Shown here one piece after another: positions 10,437 through 23,586 of a stretch of 64,000 nucleotides of DNA. The notes beneath the pieces are model-generated. The model made no database searches, was not told the origin of the DNA, and saw only the letters and a program-made list of their open reading frames with translations. The DNA is from Antedon mediterranea (Eukaryota > Echinodermata > Crinoidea > Comatulida > Antedonidae): the NCBI RefSeq assembly GCF_964355755.1, contig NC_092677.1:17828101-17892100 (forward strand). The letters are read 5' to 3'. A program made the translations under genes and the position numbers. The stretch's first letter is position 1. Every line of letters starts with the position of its first letter.

Positions 10437-11747
10437 TTTAATTATGATTGATTACATATATCTCCTTGGCGGAGGTAAAAAATATGGTATGGATATTATA
10501 TGTATGTATCTGACAGAATATGAACTATGATATGTTAAAAGTACTATATAAATCTATTGTAAGGTTAAAAGGTTAGAATTATATTATGTAAACAATACAT
10601 CATTTATATTTCTGAAGGTACTACTTTATATTAAATAGACCATCTGTAACATGGATTACATAGATTTTAATTGCACGTGAATAATTTTTTCTATTCAATT
10701 TTGCCATGAGTTCAATGTATTGGTTACATACAGATATAATTACCTGCTTCTATATGATATCTTTATATTTTTTGTTACTTTCCTTATTCATGTTAGAATT
10801 GAGAAAGACAAAGACGAAGAAATATATATATGCCAGACAATTAATTAAAAATCCCGTTTGAAACAGCTAGGCTCAAAATGGTCCGAACATACCGCAACAT
10901 GCGGATTGTCTCGCTTAATGTTCACTAGTCATTTTTTCAACCGGACAGGTCGGTTCAAAGGTAGCCTACGACAGCTGATATTCCTTGTAGAATCCGTCTT
11001 ATTTGTGCAGCCAAACGCTGTACAAAAGACCATTATTGTAATAAACACAGTACAGAATACAAAAGAAAGGATTATTTTAGCAATAAAAGTACCAATAGAT
11101 ATAGGGGAAGCAAAGTCCCTAACCATAGTTAGTCCCCTCCCATTAACCAGCATATGAGCCTGAGTAAAAAAACTATTTGTAGAACCTTGAAACTGAATAC
11201 ACATGTAAACTATTATTACAATCCATTGCTTGAGTTGAAAGGCTTTAGGACCTTGTTATAATAATATATTTATATTATGATCTGCTTGATATTGGGGATC
11301 ACATTGTGATAGCTGTTACATATTCCTTTTGTGCAACACATCATTGGTATCTACAATCTATACCACATTAAGTCCAAAAATTATGAGAACATTTCTGCTA
11401 CAAAGTCATTGTTTGTTGGTAGGCATTGCACTGCTAGCAGCTGTTGGTTAGGAGGGCCTAATCCGAATTTCCAGTTAGGCTTGAGGAAAAAAAAAAAATT
11501 TAGTCAACTGGTTGTAACTTTTAGGTTACATTTAGGCCTGTTTATTTGTCTATTCTATAAACGAATTCATAATTTTTTTTTTATTAAAACAAATGGCCGA
11601 TTCAAATTTTGATTATATTCTTCCATATTTGTCATTTTTTGGGGGATAATATATCTTTTACATATTGTAATGTATCTGCTATATGAACTTTAAGTACTTG
11701 AAAATGTCATTATACAGTTAAGAGGTTTGAATTTTGTTTATATAAAC
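10437..11747. other. Intergenic, no gene seen
   Basis: Open frames at 10858-11157 (+) and 10929-11204 (-) overlap each other on opposite strands and show no domain. Nothing else is supported. Confidence 0.5.
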
Positions 11748-11848
11748 AACTAGAAAGCCACTCCGAGAGTGCATACCTCCGCCTACTGTAAAATTCTCCT
11801 ACATAAGATTTCTCCGGGAAAAAATATATTTATATATATATATTTGTT

Positions 11849-12978
11849 AGTGTCAGTGGCGGATCTAGGATCTGACGAGGGGGGGTGGCCACGAAAGTGG
11901 GAAACGAGGTGCGTAGCACCGAGCGGGGGAGGGTTTGGGAGGGGGTGTCCCCCTCCCGAGGCTCCAAAAAATTTTGAAAAAATAGATGCTTACACACTGT
12001 TTAATAGGCTAGAGAAACTGTTTCCATCACACTTAATAACAAATATTACATAATGTAAATTTAAATACATCCTTCCTAAATACTGTACGGATCTTTTTCG
12101 ACGAACTAATAATAAACTTTGATTGAAAAACCTTCAAACAAAATGAACATTTGGTAATGCGGTACTCCGAAAATGCCTCGATAGAGTGCATGTGTTGTGT
12201 ACCGTGTTTTGGTGGTCTGTTAACCTCAGAGATATATACCCTACAGCCGGGTGAATAACTCAATGTAATTTGGTATACAATGATTGCAGTAATTGCCGTG
12301 TCTATAACACAAATCAAAAAACGCCAAATACGCCACATACTTTTTTCGGCCGTCCCGTGTACATACAAGACATTTCATGTTTATTTTATGCCTATAAAAT
12401 AATAAAAGAACACCATGTTTCTCGTTTATTTTTATCGTTTATACTGCATACCATAATATTATACAAAAAACTTTCATGCGCGAGAAAAAAGTTCCCGATA
12501 TTACACTCCACTCAGGGGTGTAAATATACCACGCTAACGCTTGTGCACACACGGACCAGGGCGGCGGAAATTAACTGCAATGGAAAATGGTGTATTTTGG
12601 AGAGTGATGACGTCAGCATTCACACGAGGAGCGAGCTTGACAACGTGACGCTGGTAGTTTTAGGAGTGCGTGTGTTTTGAAAATGGGTATTTTCCGAAGA
12701 TTGTAAATCGTGTTTTCTTTTTAAACTCTTGAATTCATAATAGTAGGCCTAATTGAACTCTTAGCTCTTTCACTGTGTAGGCCTATTTACACACAACTAT
12801 TAATGCTAACCCTAGCTCTAGTAGGGCCTAGCTAGGCCTACTCTTCTTAATTAAAAGATTAATCCACGTCTAGCGACGGTCAATCGCGATTAGGTTGCAT
12901 CTTTTTTTTTTTTTTTTTGAGAATTAAGGGGGGTGGCTAGCCACCCTATTCACCCCCCCTAGATCCGCCACTGAGTGT
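11849..12978. mobile_element. hAT-like non-autonomous transposon, copy 2 (inverted)
   Basis: The element body is 11854-12973, in reverse orientation relative to copy 1. Ends are CAGTGGCGGATCTAG and CTAGATCCGCCACTG, a perfect 15-bp inverted pair. It is flanked by AGTGT on both sides (11849-11853, 12974-12978). It lacks the SINE seen in copy 1. The frame at 12270-12680 is a by-product of the element and shows no transposase motif. Confidence 0.9.
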
Positions 12979-13333
12979 CTTAATGGTGTTTGTGATTTAG
13001 GCTAATTTTACTACAAGCATGTGTATGCGAGTTTGGTGTAATGGTTATGTAACAAGCCTTTCAATTAACAATAGCTTCAGTTGACTAACAATAGAACAGC
13101 AACGCGAAAATCAAACGAGTGAATTTGAAAAGAAATAGGTTTTTTAAACTACTCGCATCAAAAAAGGTGCACATTAAATCAAATTATGTTTCAAAATTAC
13201 AAATCATGAATTATAACTCTTGCCTCTTGTACAAAAATGAAGTTTTTTGGACAAGTAGTTCTCGAGAAAATGCAATTTCAGTTTACTTGTTACTTTAAGA
13301 CTGCTCGCCGTCTTTTGAAAATTTCTGTCCTAT

Positions 13334-13878
13334 CTTTTAACGATTCAGGGATGATTCGGCCCTGAGACGATTCGGCCCGGGACTATTCGGCCCACTTTTG
13401 GTGGGACAAAGTGGGACGAATCGTCCCACTTTGTGGGCCGAATCGTTTCACTTTAGACCAAATTCATATTCATTTTTTTGGTATTTATCCAGTTTTTAAA
13501 GGTGTTTAACAATCCGTATTTATTGATATTGACAATCTTGATATAATATATATAATAATTAAATTACTAAAAAAACGTAATTTTATATTCAATTTATTAC
13601 TTCGAAAACCTTGTTTATTTCGTGCATTCGCCAAGCGGCCAACAGAGGGCGTACCTTGTTTACATCGTTCGTGTGACTAAAAAATGATCATTTTCAACAA
13701 AGTTTTCAAAATGTTTACTTTATTGCATCTTTATCCCTAGTAGTACTATCCCATAGTCTCTCTGAAAATAAAGTTTGGGGAAAAAGGCTTATTTTATGCT
13801 TATAAATGCATATCAAAGCCGATAAATTTAAGTGTGCCGAATCGTCTTAGGGCCGAATCGTCCCGTTACCCTTTTAAC
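13334..13878. mobile_element. GATTCGGCC inverted-repeat transposon
   Basis: A 529-bp element (13342-13870) is flanked by the 8-bp duplication CTTTTAAC (13334-13341, 13871-13878); copy A holds the empty site. Each terminus carries repeated GATTCGGCC modules (GGGAYGATTCGGCCCTRAGA near both ends, in opposite orientation). An internal 25-nt palindrome of the AAAGTGGGACGA type lies near 13408-13432. No coding sequence is present. The 8-bp duplication fits hAT or a similar superfamily. Confidence 0.8.
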
Positions 13879-13996
13879 ACTAGCAGGTCTGAAAAGTATA
13901 CTAAAAAGTGGTCCAGAATTGGGACCATGATCCCAAAATTTAATGGAATGGTCCTTGACCACATATCTATCTGTATATTCATTTTGGTAAAGATCT

Positions 13997-16900
13997 AACT
14001 CTTTGTCTGGTTACTTCTTAAGTAAACATATCGGCCACAACACAATAATCAATATAAGAAATAAACTACAAAAAAATAAATGAACAAGAAATCAAATCCT
14101 ACTGCATTCCATAACTATCAAAATCTAAAAAAATACTGTATAAAGTAAAATAAAATTTAAAAAAAGCTCACCAAATTACACAAATATACTTTTTATATAA
14201 ATTATTTCTTTTCTTTATTTATTTCTTATTCCAGTTTACTCAGGCAGCACTGCTTTATATTCTCTATTCTGTCTAAGTACTCTCACTTGCACTGATGAAG
14301 GGTTAGTGTTGGCCGAAAGTTCTACACACATTGCAATTTTTTCAGTGATTTGTCTTTGGAGTTATATAAATAATTACTCTGAGGCTAATACCAGCTGGCC
14401 CATGGACGCCACCCTAAACATTTACATAAGGAAAGATAAGAAGAATATAATAGCTACTACACCTAGCAAGATCTATAGCTAAAGAACAATTAGATTCTGT
14501 GTATTTGAGTTAATTAGAAGCTATTACACAGATAATTTGCCTGAAAGAAACAAAACTCAGTTGTTTGGAGATAAAACCGAAAAAGCAACTTCAAACAGTA
14601 AGTATTTTGCTCAAATTAGATAGGTGTTGTATAAATCCTGTATTTAATTGGTAGGGACAAAGGCATTGCTGGGATTAGTAGTTCTAAGGTGCTGAGATCA
14701 GTGACAGTGGTTTTGCCAAATGGTTTTGGTACAGCTGAGGGCCATTCAACTTTAATTCCCCTTCACAATGTCACTCACCTTTACAACAAGCAAAACCCCA
14801 TGTTGAACAACAGGGTTAAAGACCTTTTAATTTTGGTCATTACAATTTAACATATTTTTCTATGGGGTACAAATGTGTTAATCAATATTACACAATTTGA
14901 AAACTTGTTCAAATATCTTTACACCACACCTGGTGATTTTAATTAAAGTAAAATAAATCATGAATGTTCAGTAATGAGCAAGGCTAGCCTCTCATACAAT
15001 CAAGGGGTTACAATGACCTGCACACATTATTTTTTTCTTCGTTAGTTCGGGAAAATGTGCTTTATTTTTAATTTATTTTATTCTACTCTTTTTCGGATAG
15101 TGTACCAAGTTTTTTAATGTGCACCAATGGGTTTACATCCCATCCGAAGGACGTGGCAATGAAATTGCGCCACCCAAGCTGGCTTGCCCCAAAAAAAGTT
15201 TATCAACCTATTCCATCTTTGACAATGCTTATCCTCCTAAAATGTCCTAATTTATGCCATAATTAATCAGTTTGTGGTACACCACCTACGTTTTATATTT
15301 AGTATCTCAGTGTTTCGATCAATACATGATTTCTGCATTAAACATTTAGTACCAGAAATTTCGCAGGCAGGGCAGAACATGATTCCAAAGAGTTTGTCCG
15401 GAATTATAGTAGTAAGAACAATATATATATTGACTATTAGAGACTGGGACAGGCTAAATAAATATGTGGGAGTTGATGTGTTTGTATATAAAAAACAACC
15501 AAGTGTAAAATATAAATAGAATCAATTGATTGATGGAATTAACAATGTTATTTGACGTCAAATCACATAATTGTAACCAAACAACATAGCAAACATAAAA
15601 AGAATTGATTGGCATCGGTAGTGCTGAAAACCTCTATGATTGGCAATGGTGTAAAAGAAAGGGTAATAATCCAATATGTGTTCATATTACAAGCTTTCTT
15701 TGATTTTTCAATATTGTGCAAGACATATGTCGATAAATACAATCAAGTTGCATGATTATTGACATTATAAGTAGAGTACTGCTGAACATATGCTCAAGCT
15801 CCTCGATCATTAGTCAAAATCGCAGACTGCTAAGCTACCAAACAATGGAATGTGCAAATCTTGACGGATGGACTAGGGTTATGTAAGCTTAAAAAAAGTT
15901 GACTTTATGACATGGAAATTAGGCTTGCATTATTTTCTTTAACACTCTTGAATAAAGCAAAAAAACATTTCTTTATAAGATTGGTAGTTAAAATGGTATC
16001 AAATTAGTACTGTAATTAATATTATTATGACCTTGTGTTCGCAGAAGTAAAATTTAGTTTGTATTTTGTAAGATACACAGTTTCTACAATCTCCATTCAG
16101 TCTTTACCTAAACTAGTAAACTTCATTTTCTTTTTACAGAGAAGCCAATATCCACCAAGGTCGAGTAGGCTGGGGAAGTACAAAATTCAATAAGCCTAGT
16201 TTATACTAATTAACTTTAGCAAACTTTTGTTTTAAAACTCTCTGTTTAACTATTTGGAGAAGTTTGAGAAACTTGGTCTACACTAGCTAGTACTGTGTAT
16301 TACATAAAGTAACTACAAAAATATGTTTGATTTTGACAAACCAGCAAAATAGTTGGTCAAAATGTACTGCCAAAATACTGCAAACTAGTTTTCTGCAATT
16401 TGGTGATTTTGTCAACTGGTATGGTTTTACCAAACTTATTATTTTGCACTGCATTTAAAAAGTTAATTTGCTAATCTTTTGTATGTTATACTGTATATAT
16501 ATATATTCTATTCATCTTAAGAAGCAATTCAATTTTCTACTGACATGTCTATTTTGTTAAACCAGAAAATAAAATAAAAAGTTATTTTAAAATTGTCCCT
16601 TTTTTGCTTCCAACAAAATGGAGAATGTCCGAATTTATTCTCTTGCTATTGAATAGTTCCACTTTTTGTAATTGCATTCTATTATTTTTTTTATTTTATC
16701 TTAATTGTTATTTCTTTAAATTATTATTAATCTTATTATACATTTATGTTAAAGGAAAGTCTTACAATTGATCAGGGTCACTTCTGACAATCCAATTTTT
16801 ATTTTGTAGTGTTTAGTATTTTTTCTGTCATTTTTGTTGTGCCAAAATTGAAGAAATCAAATCAATATTTGCAAGCATACATTTTATATTGTGTTTAAAA

Positions 16901-18900
16901 GTTTTCATAGCCAAAGTAAATGAACTTCAAAGAAATATGTTGTATACAAAAATAATACTTTCATATGCTATCAAACATTTTTGTTGTCGATAGTCTGGGA
17001 ACTTTTTATTCTGAATACAAATTTCTCTGTCCCTTTCTCCACCCACGTTTCTTTCGGTACTGCAACTTTGAAACATTTCTATGCTTATTCATGCATGCAA
17101 TAGTATCTGGCAACTTTATAAGTTAACAGCAACATTGGTTAATATTTATATATTATGTGAAAGACAATGTAAATTAGATTACAAATTAACAAGTGTAATA
17201 TAATGCAATAATAACCAGTTTTATTTTGCACCCTGTGTCACATTAAATAATATGTAAATTGTAAAAAAATTATTTGAATAAGTTTAGAAGTGAATACAAT
17301 TTGGACTGTTATATGAAAAAGTGAAAAATTCATTCATTTATTTTTAATAAAATGGTTGTATAGGGTAGCACCCATCCTAGTGTTAATGGTTCGAGAAAGG
17401 TTCTGTCAGATAGAAGTTCATTATTATGTATTTATGATTTAAATAGGACATTTTACTGTTGGAGTCATATAGCAGTTCATAAAAATGGTAGTATGAAAAA
17501 GCACATTTTCTTAAATTAAGAGTTTAATGGTTCAAACATGATTTTGTGGGAAATAATTTATTTGAGTCAGTATGTACACACTGAATACGTAAATAAGGCA
17601 ATTGATCAAGAGAATTATAAACAGCGTATGCCAACTCCCTCGAGGGCACTTGATGGAATGTACTCAACAAAACAATATCTATAAATGAAATTAGAAACCA
17701 CTTATAAATAATACGGTGAATCAATCTTAGTCGTTAAGACTTACCGCTTAACACTGCTTGCCTATATGGCTCAAAATCTCCTCCCTGGTAACTCGGCCTT
17801 GTTGTAAGGTGTCGCGCTTGGCTGCCTCGCTTGTGTGTAAATGATCGGCGAGGGAGAAATGAGTTCCTCCTTTGCTAAGACGAAGGTGTTAAAACATCAT
17901 TAAAATGGTAATGGACTTTATGTGATCACGCTTTTCACATGGTTGTCTGGTAATGATGTCGTTCGTGACGAGTTGTAACAACAATTACAGAAGAGAATTA
18001 CCCAATTGTGGCCAATTCATTTTCCATTATTAATACGAATATCAATTTCCTACCTCCTCGTAGAGATCTGCTAATGATAGTATGATTGTAAAACTGTGAA
18101 AGCGAAAACAAGAAAAGAGACATTTAATTATAAACCAAGTTATTGAAAGCAAAAGTCTAACACATTTGGAGATGGTTAAAGACAGCCATCTCGTTGGCAA
18201 TGAGCTGAGAAGTTAAGAATATTACGAGGCATGATTATATGTATGTAACATGCATTATTTAATGTTCACACAAGCTATGCTATGTTGAAGTTAAACAGAG
18301 TAAAGTGGAAAGCAATATACATAAAACAGTTTTTAAATGATTAGAAAGGAAGTATAAAAATTAAATGTATTTTTAAATGTTGAAATTAAGAGTGAATCAT
18401 TACTGGATTTCCAGTTATTGCAAGGAAAGTATGAAATTATTATGTGTTCATAACTGAAACGCAACATGGAATATGTTTAATATCTACAATAAAAGACTTC
18501 TCCAATTTAAAATAAAAGCTTGGAAATCTCCTGATTATGTGGGTCATTTGCAAATCTCAAGTAAGGCTCTGTTCACACTGGTGTAATTACAATGTTTTAG
18601 CATACAACGTTTAGTATAGAAAAAGTGGTAAAGTGTCCCGTTTTAGCTAAAAAATGCTGTAAAAATGGCATTATTACCAAGTATACTTGGATACTATTAC
18701 TTATTTGATTAAAAATAGTGATTTTAAACCCAGAAGAATGCTTCCAGTAATACAGTATTTAGGGCAATTGCATGTTTAATTTCAATAGCAACAAATAACC
18801 TCTTTTCATTTAATGATACATCCCTCTCTGTCCAGACCACATATGTTAAACAGTAGCTTTCTATTTAATTTATAACATATTACTTTTAACAAAATATTTG
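13997..18900. other. Intergenic, no gene seen
   Basis: Mostly AT-rich unique-looking DNA. At 14290-14340 there is a CTGATGAAGGGTTAGTG...CGAAAGTTCT segment resembling one at 58848-58890 (CTGAGGAAGAGTTAGTG...CGAAAATTCT), probably the tail of a retroelement family. A GC-richer patch at 17750-17890 has no coding sense that I recognise. Confidence 0.5.
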
Positions 18901-18979
18901 TTTTATTTAGATTATTTAATTTAGATGTAAGATGACCCCAATGGAAATAAGTTCCTAACATTTTGGGTTATCCAGAAAA

Positions 18980-20560
18980 TATTCTTAAAAATTTATTTTC
19001 ATCCTGAAAATAAAATAATAGTTAAAAAAAAGATTTTTGTTGAATAGGCCATTTTAATGTGAAATATTCACTTTGACCAGTAGTTATAAGAAAAGATTGT
19101 TTTCCTGTAATTTAAAGAAAATAATAGTCAACCTGAAACCCATTATCTGATATTCAATTTAACTGTTCATTTTTCCTTTTTATAAGAGCAATTATTTTTG
19201 TTTGTTTTGAAAATGGCTTATTAAAAAACATGATTTTAAATATATCTCTATATTTCATGTTTAGAAAATAATACATACCGGTATATAATTAATGTTGTTA
19301 ATTTGTAGTTTAAGCATTTCAAAGAAATTTAAATTAAATCAAAATTACTTTCACTTAAATAGGCTATAGTTAAACGCTTGTTTTTCCAAAGAAACTTGCC
19401 CAGTGCTTATGCTGTCATCCACGTTACAAAATACTAATTTACATTTTAATATGTTCCATAATTTTAACTTTCATTACAGAATATAATTACTATATTAATA
19501 ATGTTTAATAGGTCGTGTATATCATAATCAATAAGAATTTCTCACATTTGTTATCTAAATTTCATACTACCTAAATAAATAATGCTTTAGATTAGTGATA
19601 AACTCTAGTAGAATATGATTGTTTTTTTGTGAAAGTAAAACCAACATTAGAGATGTATTGTCCCCTGAAAAAGATTATTTGTTGTTGAATATCCCATTTC
19701 AATATCACATATTGATAAAAAATTGGCAAAAAACCCCTAAAAAACTGTAATTTAAAGCACAAAATAGTACACTACTTTCTGTCGATGATGACATTTTTCA
19801 TGAGGAGTCTCTCTTATTGAGAAATTGCGCTTCATTAAAAAATTATTGCCAAGAAAGTAAATCCTCTCAAAAAAGTAATTTAAACAAATTTGGTTTTTGT
19901 TGAATATGCCATTTAAAAGTTAAATGTTATTGTTTTACTATAGTATACTTTTGAGTTGGTCTAAAATATCTGGTTTCCAAGATTCAGAAAATTTCAAGAA
20001 AGCTTTCATTCTAAAAATTAGTGACAAAAAAAAATAAAATAATTTGTAAAAAATGAAAAAATTGTAAACATTATATATATAATACTTATTACTTATGGTA
20101 TATTATAATATGTCCAAATATTGTATATGTATATTCATTTATTTAAAGATATATTGTCCCTCTAATTTTCTTTTTTGTTGTTGAATGTGCCATTTTAATG
20201 TCATAAAATAAAACATGTAATTTAAAGCAAAATACATGGCTGCAGTCGCGTGCTCAAATTTGAGTTAGTGTTTACCGACCAACCGACAGACATAGTGAGC
20301 TGTAAAATCGCATTTGCATGTGACTAAAAACACCTAAATTGTCTGTCAGACAATGGTATAACAGTTTCCAATTATTTTTGCTGATTTTATTTTCTACAGA
20401 AGTGAATAATTTGAAACTGCAAAACGACCTATTCAAAGTCAGATTTTATTAATCTTTATTTTTCAAGTTTTTGAGGACAATACATTTTTATACAGTAGTA
20501 TATTTTTGGAATCTTTCTTTGGAATTAAAAAAGTAAAATTAGGTGAAACTTCCATTGTTT
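18980..20560. repeat. Cluster of decayed AT-rich dispersed repeats
   Basis: Several partial copies of one family recur here: GATGTATTGTCCC near 19655 and a related GATATATTGTCCC near 20150, each followed by GTTGTTGAAT..CCATTTYAAT; TTGTTGAATAGGCCATTTTAAT near 19040; and TTGTTGAATATGCCATTTAAAA near 19900. A reverse copy lies at 20440-20490. Related fragments occur at about 640-710, 27540-27620, 52530-52640 and 60840-61080. No coding capacity is seen and the boundaries are approximate. Confidence 0.55.
20233..20257 (+). repeat. 25-bp inverted repeat, left arm
   Basis: Bases 20233-20257 (TACATGGCTGCAGTCGCGTG plus five) are the exact reverse complement of 23107-23131, about 2.9 kb away. The arm lies at the edge of an AT-rich repeat-family copy. 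Confidence 0.8.
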
Positions 20561-23106
20561 TGTGAAACTAGATGAATTTATCATTTATTTTAAAAGTATA
20601 ATATAAAAATAATTTTCTAAAAATACAGTTGTTAATATGAATTCAAATTGTTATGGTAGATTTATTTATTAAATTAAAATAGATTCACTTGCAATTATTA
20701 AATAATTTTCTTCGTCAGCAATGTATAATGACTATTCATCAAGATTTTCACACATTTTTCATTTTTAAAGATATCCTTAAACTTGATGCTTGAATGCATT
20801 AATTCAACTCTAATTTTATAATTTGAATAAATTAGTTTAACCTCAATAAATCTGACCCGATTGCAGACAAAACAAAATTTCACTTGCACAATAAAAATTT
20901 AATTTAATAATTTAAAAGTTGTATAGCTTTTTATTTAATATATTATAATTTAGATACATTATAAATACAGTTATATTATTGTACCTTATTTTAAGTCAGA
21001 TTTTTGACTAAATTCAAGTATATCATTAAAAAAAAAGGTATAGGATTCAAGGATTCAAACAATATTTTCGTATGTTTATAAAATGTATATGAAATGGAAC
21101 AGATGTATATTTGTAAATTATTAATAAATTATTTACTTATTTAATACTTATTCATTTATTTATTAAGTAAAATATGATTTAACTGTTACAATATGTTGTT
21201 TGTAAAATTGTATTATGAATTTCAAAGAAGTCTGTATAAATAATTAATTATTAGAAAATTGTTTAATTAATTTAATACTTAATTACTTTAATAAGATTTA
21301 TTAGTTTGTACGTTATGTTTATATTACTGAATATTAATCAATACAATTTACTTAATTATAATTTACCCTTTTAAAAAAAATATTTAATTCACATATTAAA
21401 ATATATATTTATTCAAATAAATACATTAAAAGAATTAGAAACACATAGGCCTATATTAAAAAAAAAATTGAAATGTGTAAATGTTCATACACATAAATTT
21501 TAATTTATTTCGAAATTTGATTTAAGGTTAAATAGAATTTGTTTAAATTAATATACTGTACAGAAAAAAAATCATTTTGATGTATTTAAACTGTAATTCA
21601 TTATTTATGTATGAATAACACATACAAATATGGATTTCAATTAATATGATCTTAAATCAATCAGTGATGGATGATTTGATTGAATATGACCATCCTTCAA
21701 CAACACATTTAATGGATGTTTTGAAAAACTTGAAGATTGATATTTCAATCCAGATTTTCACTCTTGCTGAATTTCAGCTCCATATTTTTCTAACATTTAT
21801 ATTGAGCTTTAACTAACCAAAGTAAGGAAACAAATAAAATCATTTGATAGAACATGGAAAAGAGATGATGAGAATGCCAAATAGCTATAGAGTGATGGGA
21901 TCCCTTGTGACATCAATAAAACGAGAGTTAATAATTAAATCTAAAGTAAGGGATACAAACACAACTGATGAAAAAATAGATTGTTTGAAATACCTATGAT
22001 TTGTTCTGGGTATAGTGTTCAACTTTTACACCATCATCTCTTTACAGATGCATCTATATGTAAATTTTCTAATTTGTATTCACCTGACACGGATCATTGA
22101 ACTGTCAGAACAGTTAGCGAATAGATTATGGGCAGTACGTTATCTATTTAAAGATGATTCCCTTGTTCGCTAGACCATGAACACGACAATGTACTGAAGG
22201 GGTTTTCGTTTCAAATGATTGTTGAGCCCTCGGTGGAATTTACGATACAGTGTAATGTGTGAATCAACAACGCTAAATAAATCTTTAAAAATATTGCAGA
22301 TGAATTAAGGTTCTAGATTTTGACATTGATGCAGCAAACTTGATTTTACTAGATAATTACATTTTGCCACTTGTAAAGCAAACTGAAATTTATCGATGAT
22401 AAAAAGTTTCTTAGTTTATTAGATAGGCCTATTCTTACATTTGTTAGTGCTGTCGTAAGCAATTTATATTATATATAGCTTGTTAAGTACAATCATACAC
22501 ATTATGGTTATCACTTTACGCTAACCCTTAACCTTATAGATTGTGATGGCTTTTTAATTGACAATTTGAAAGTGCAATGCATAAACCTAATTAAAGAAAA
22601 CATCATATACAAAATTATTAATGGAATTGTGGCGCGTTTGATATAATGCTTCTGTTTTCATATAAAATCTTAATATTTACATTATCTTGACCAAATAATA
22701 CTGTGATCAATAACTTTATTAAATTACTAAAGACTTCAATTAGTCATGTTGGACATGAAGCACATTTTAATGATTTAGTATTTATTACTCTTGGGAAACT
22801 TTGACTCCTCATCATCATATTATCACATATTCAATAGGTAATTGTTTATTTTTCAGCTTGTCATTTCATAGGCAATTTCAAAACATTTAAAAGTGCAATA
22901 TATCGGTTAGTTATATTTTAACGATGGTTAGTGGTAAATAGGATGACAGTTTAGATACAGAGTACAAACTAAATGAATTATAGGTCTCTAAAGATTTTGT
23001 TTCAACAAATTAATGTAAAGCAGAATATTATAATAAAAATATATCATCCTCCATGGTTATACCAACCGAAACACAAAAGTTACAACTTCTAGCATTTTTA
23101 GTAAAC
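20561..23106. other. Intergenic, very AT-rich, no gene seen
   Basis: Long A/T runs, especially 20900-21660. No supported coding or RNA gene. Confidence 0.5.
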
Positions 23107-23131
23107 TTGAGCACGCGACTGCAGCCATGTA
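23107..23131 (-). repeat. 25-bp inverted repeat, right arm
   Basis: Exact reverse complement of 20233-20257. The two arms could be opposite-orientation copies of one dispersed repeat or the ends of a larger inserted unit. Confidence 0.8.
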
Positions 23132-23328
23132 TATGGCCTTGTTTGGGTGTTTTTGGGTAGTTGTAAGAGTCAAATTTTTTCTTATTGAGTCATTTAAGTC
23201 TGTTAGGAGTTGGCTTGAGACCAAGAAAGAATACTCAGGACCGAGTTGACTCTGGAAAGCATTGACACAGAACAAAATTGACACGCGACCAGGTTGGTTG
23301 GGACAGACATACTGACATTAGGGTCTAC

Positions 23329-23586
23329 GATGAAATCGGTCGCATCTGAAATTGGTCACGATAAAATGAACTTCTGGTATTTTTGTATGGCGCGCCTCTA
23401 GAGCTATAATACGTTTTATGATATTGGTCATCACGTCAGAGTGGTGGATTGAATGCAAAAATCAGCATGCATCATCTTTCTTTATTGCATAAACCTCATT
23501 GAGTTGGTATCCACTAGAACGAGTTTCATAATTAATACGCAATAGACACGTCTACTTGACCGATTTCAAGCACGACCGATTTCATC
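23329..23586. mobile_element. Small inverted-repeat element (ATGAAATCGGTCG ends)
   Basis: The left end GATGAAATCGGTCG...TGAAATTGGTC and the right end GACCGATTTCA...CGACCGATTTCATC are inverted repeats of about 28 bp with a few mismatches, 258 bp overall. No clear target duplication remains. It has no coding sequence and is probably a MITE. Confidence 0.65.

Larger units (their letters stand above)
11748..13996. repeat. Dispersed repeat, copy B, with two nested transposons
   Basis: It is colinear with copy A (9632-10436). Two elements interrupt it: the hAT-like element at 11854-12973 and the GATTCGGCC element at 13342-13870. Removing both restores the order seen in copy A, with extra AT-rich DNA just before the hAT-like element. 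This nesting gives a relative age: copy B is older than both insertions. Confidence 0.75.

Noticed and set aside
12270-12680. 136-codon open frame
   Set aside because: Lies entirely inside the non-autonomous hAT-like copy 2 and has no transposase motif; the corresponding frame in copy 1 is broken.
15000-15200. Text resembling a retroelement or SINE tail (CATCCGAAGGACGTGGCAATG)
   Set aside because: No A/B box, no tail and no second copy in the window; similarity too vague to annotate.
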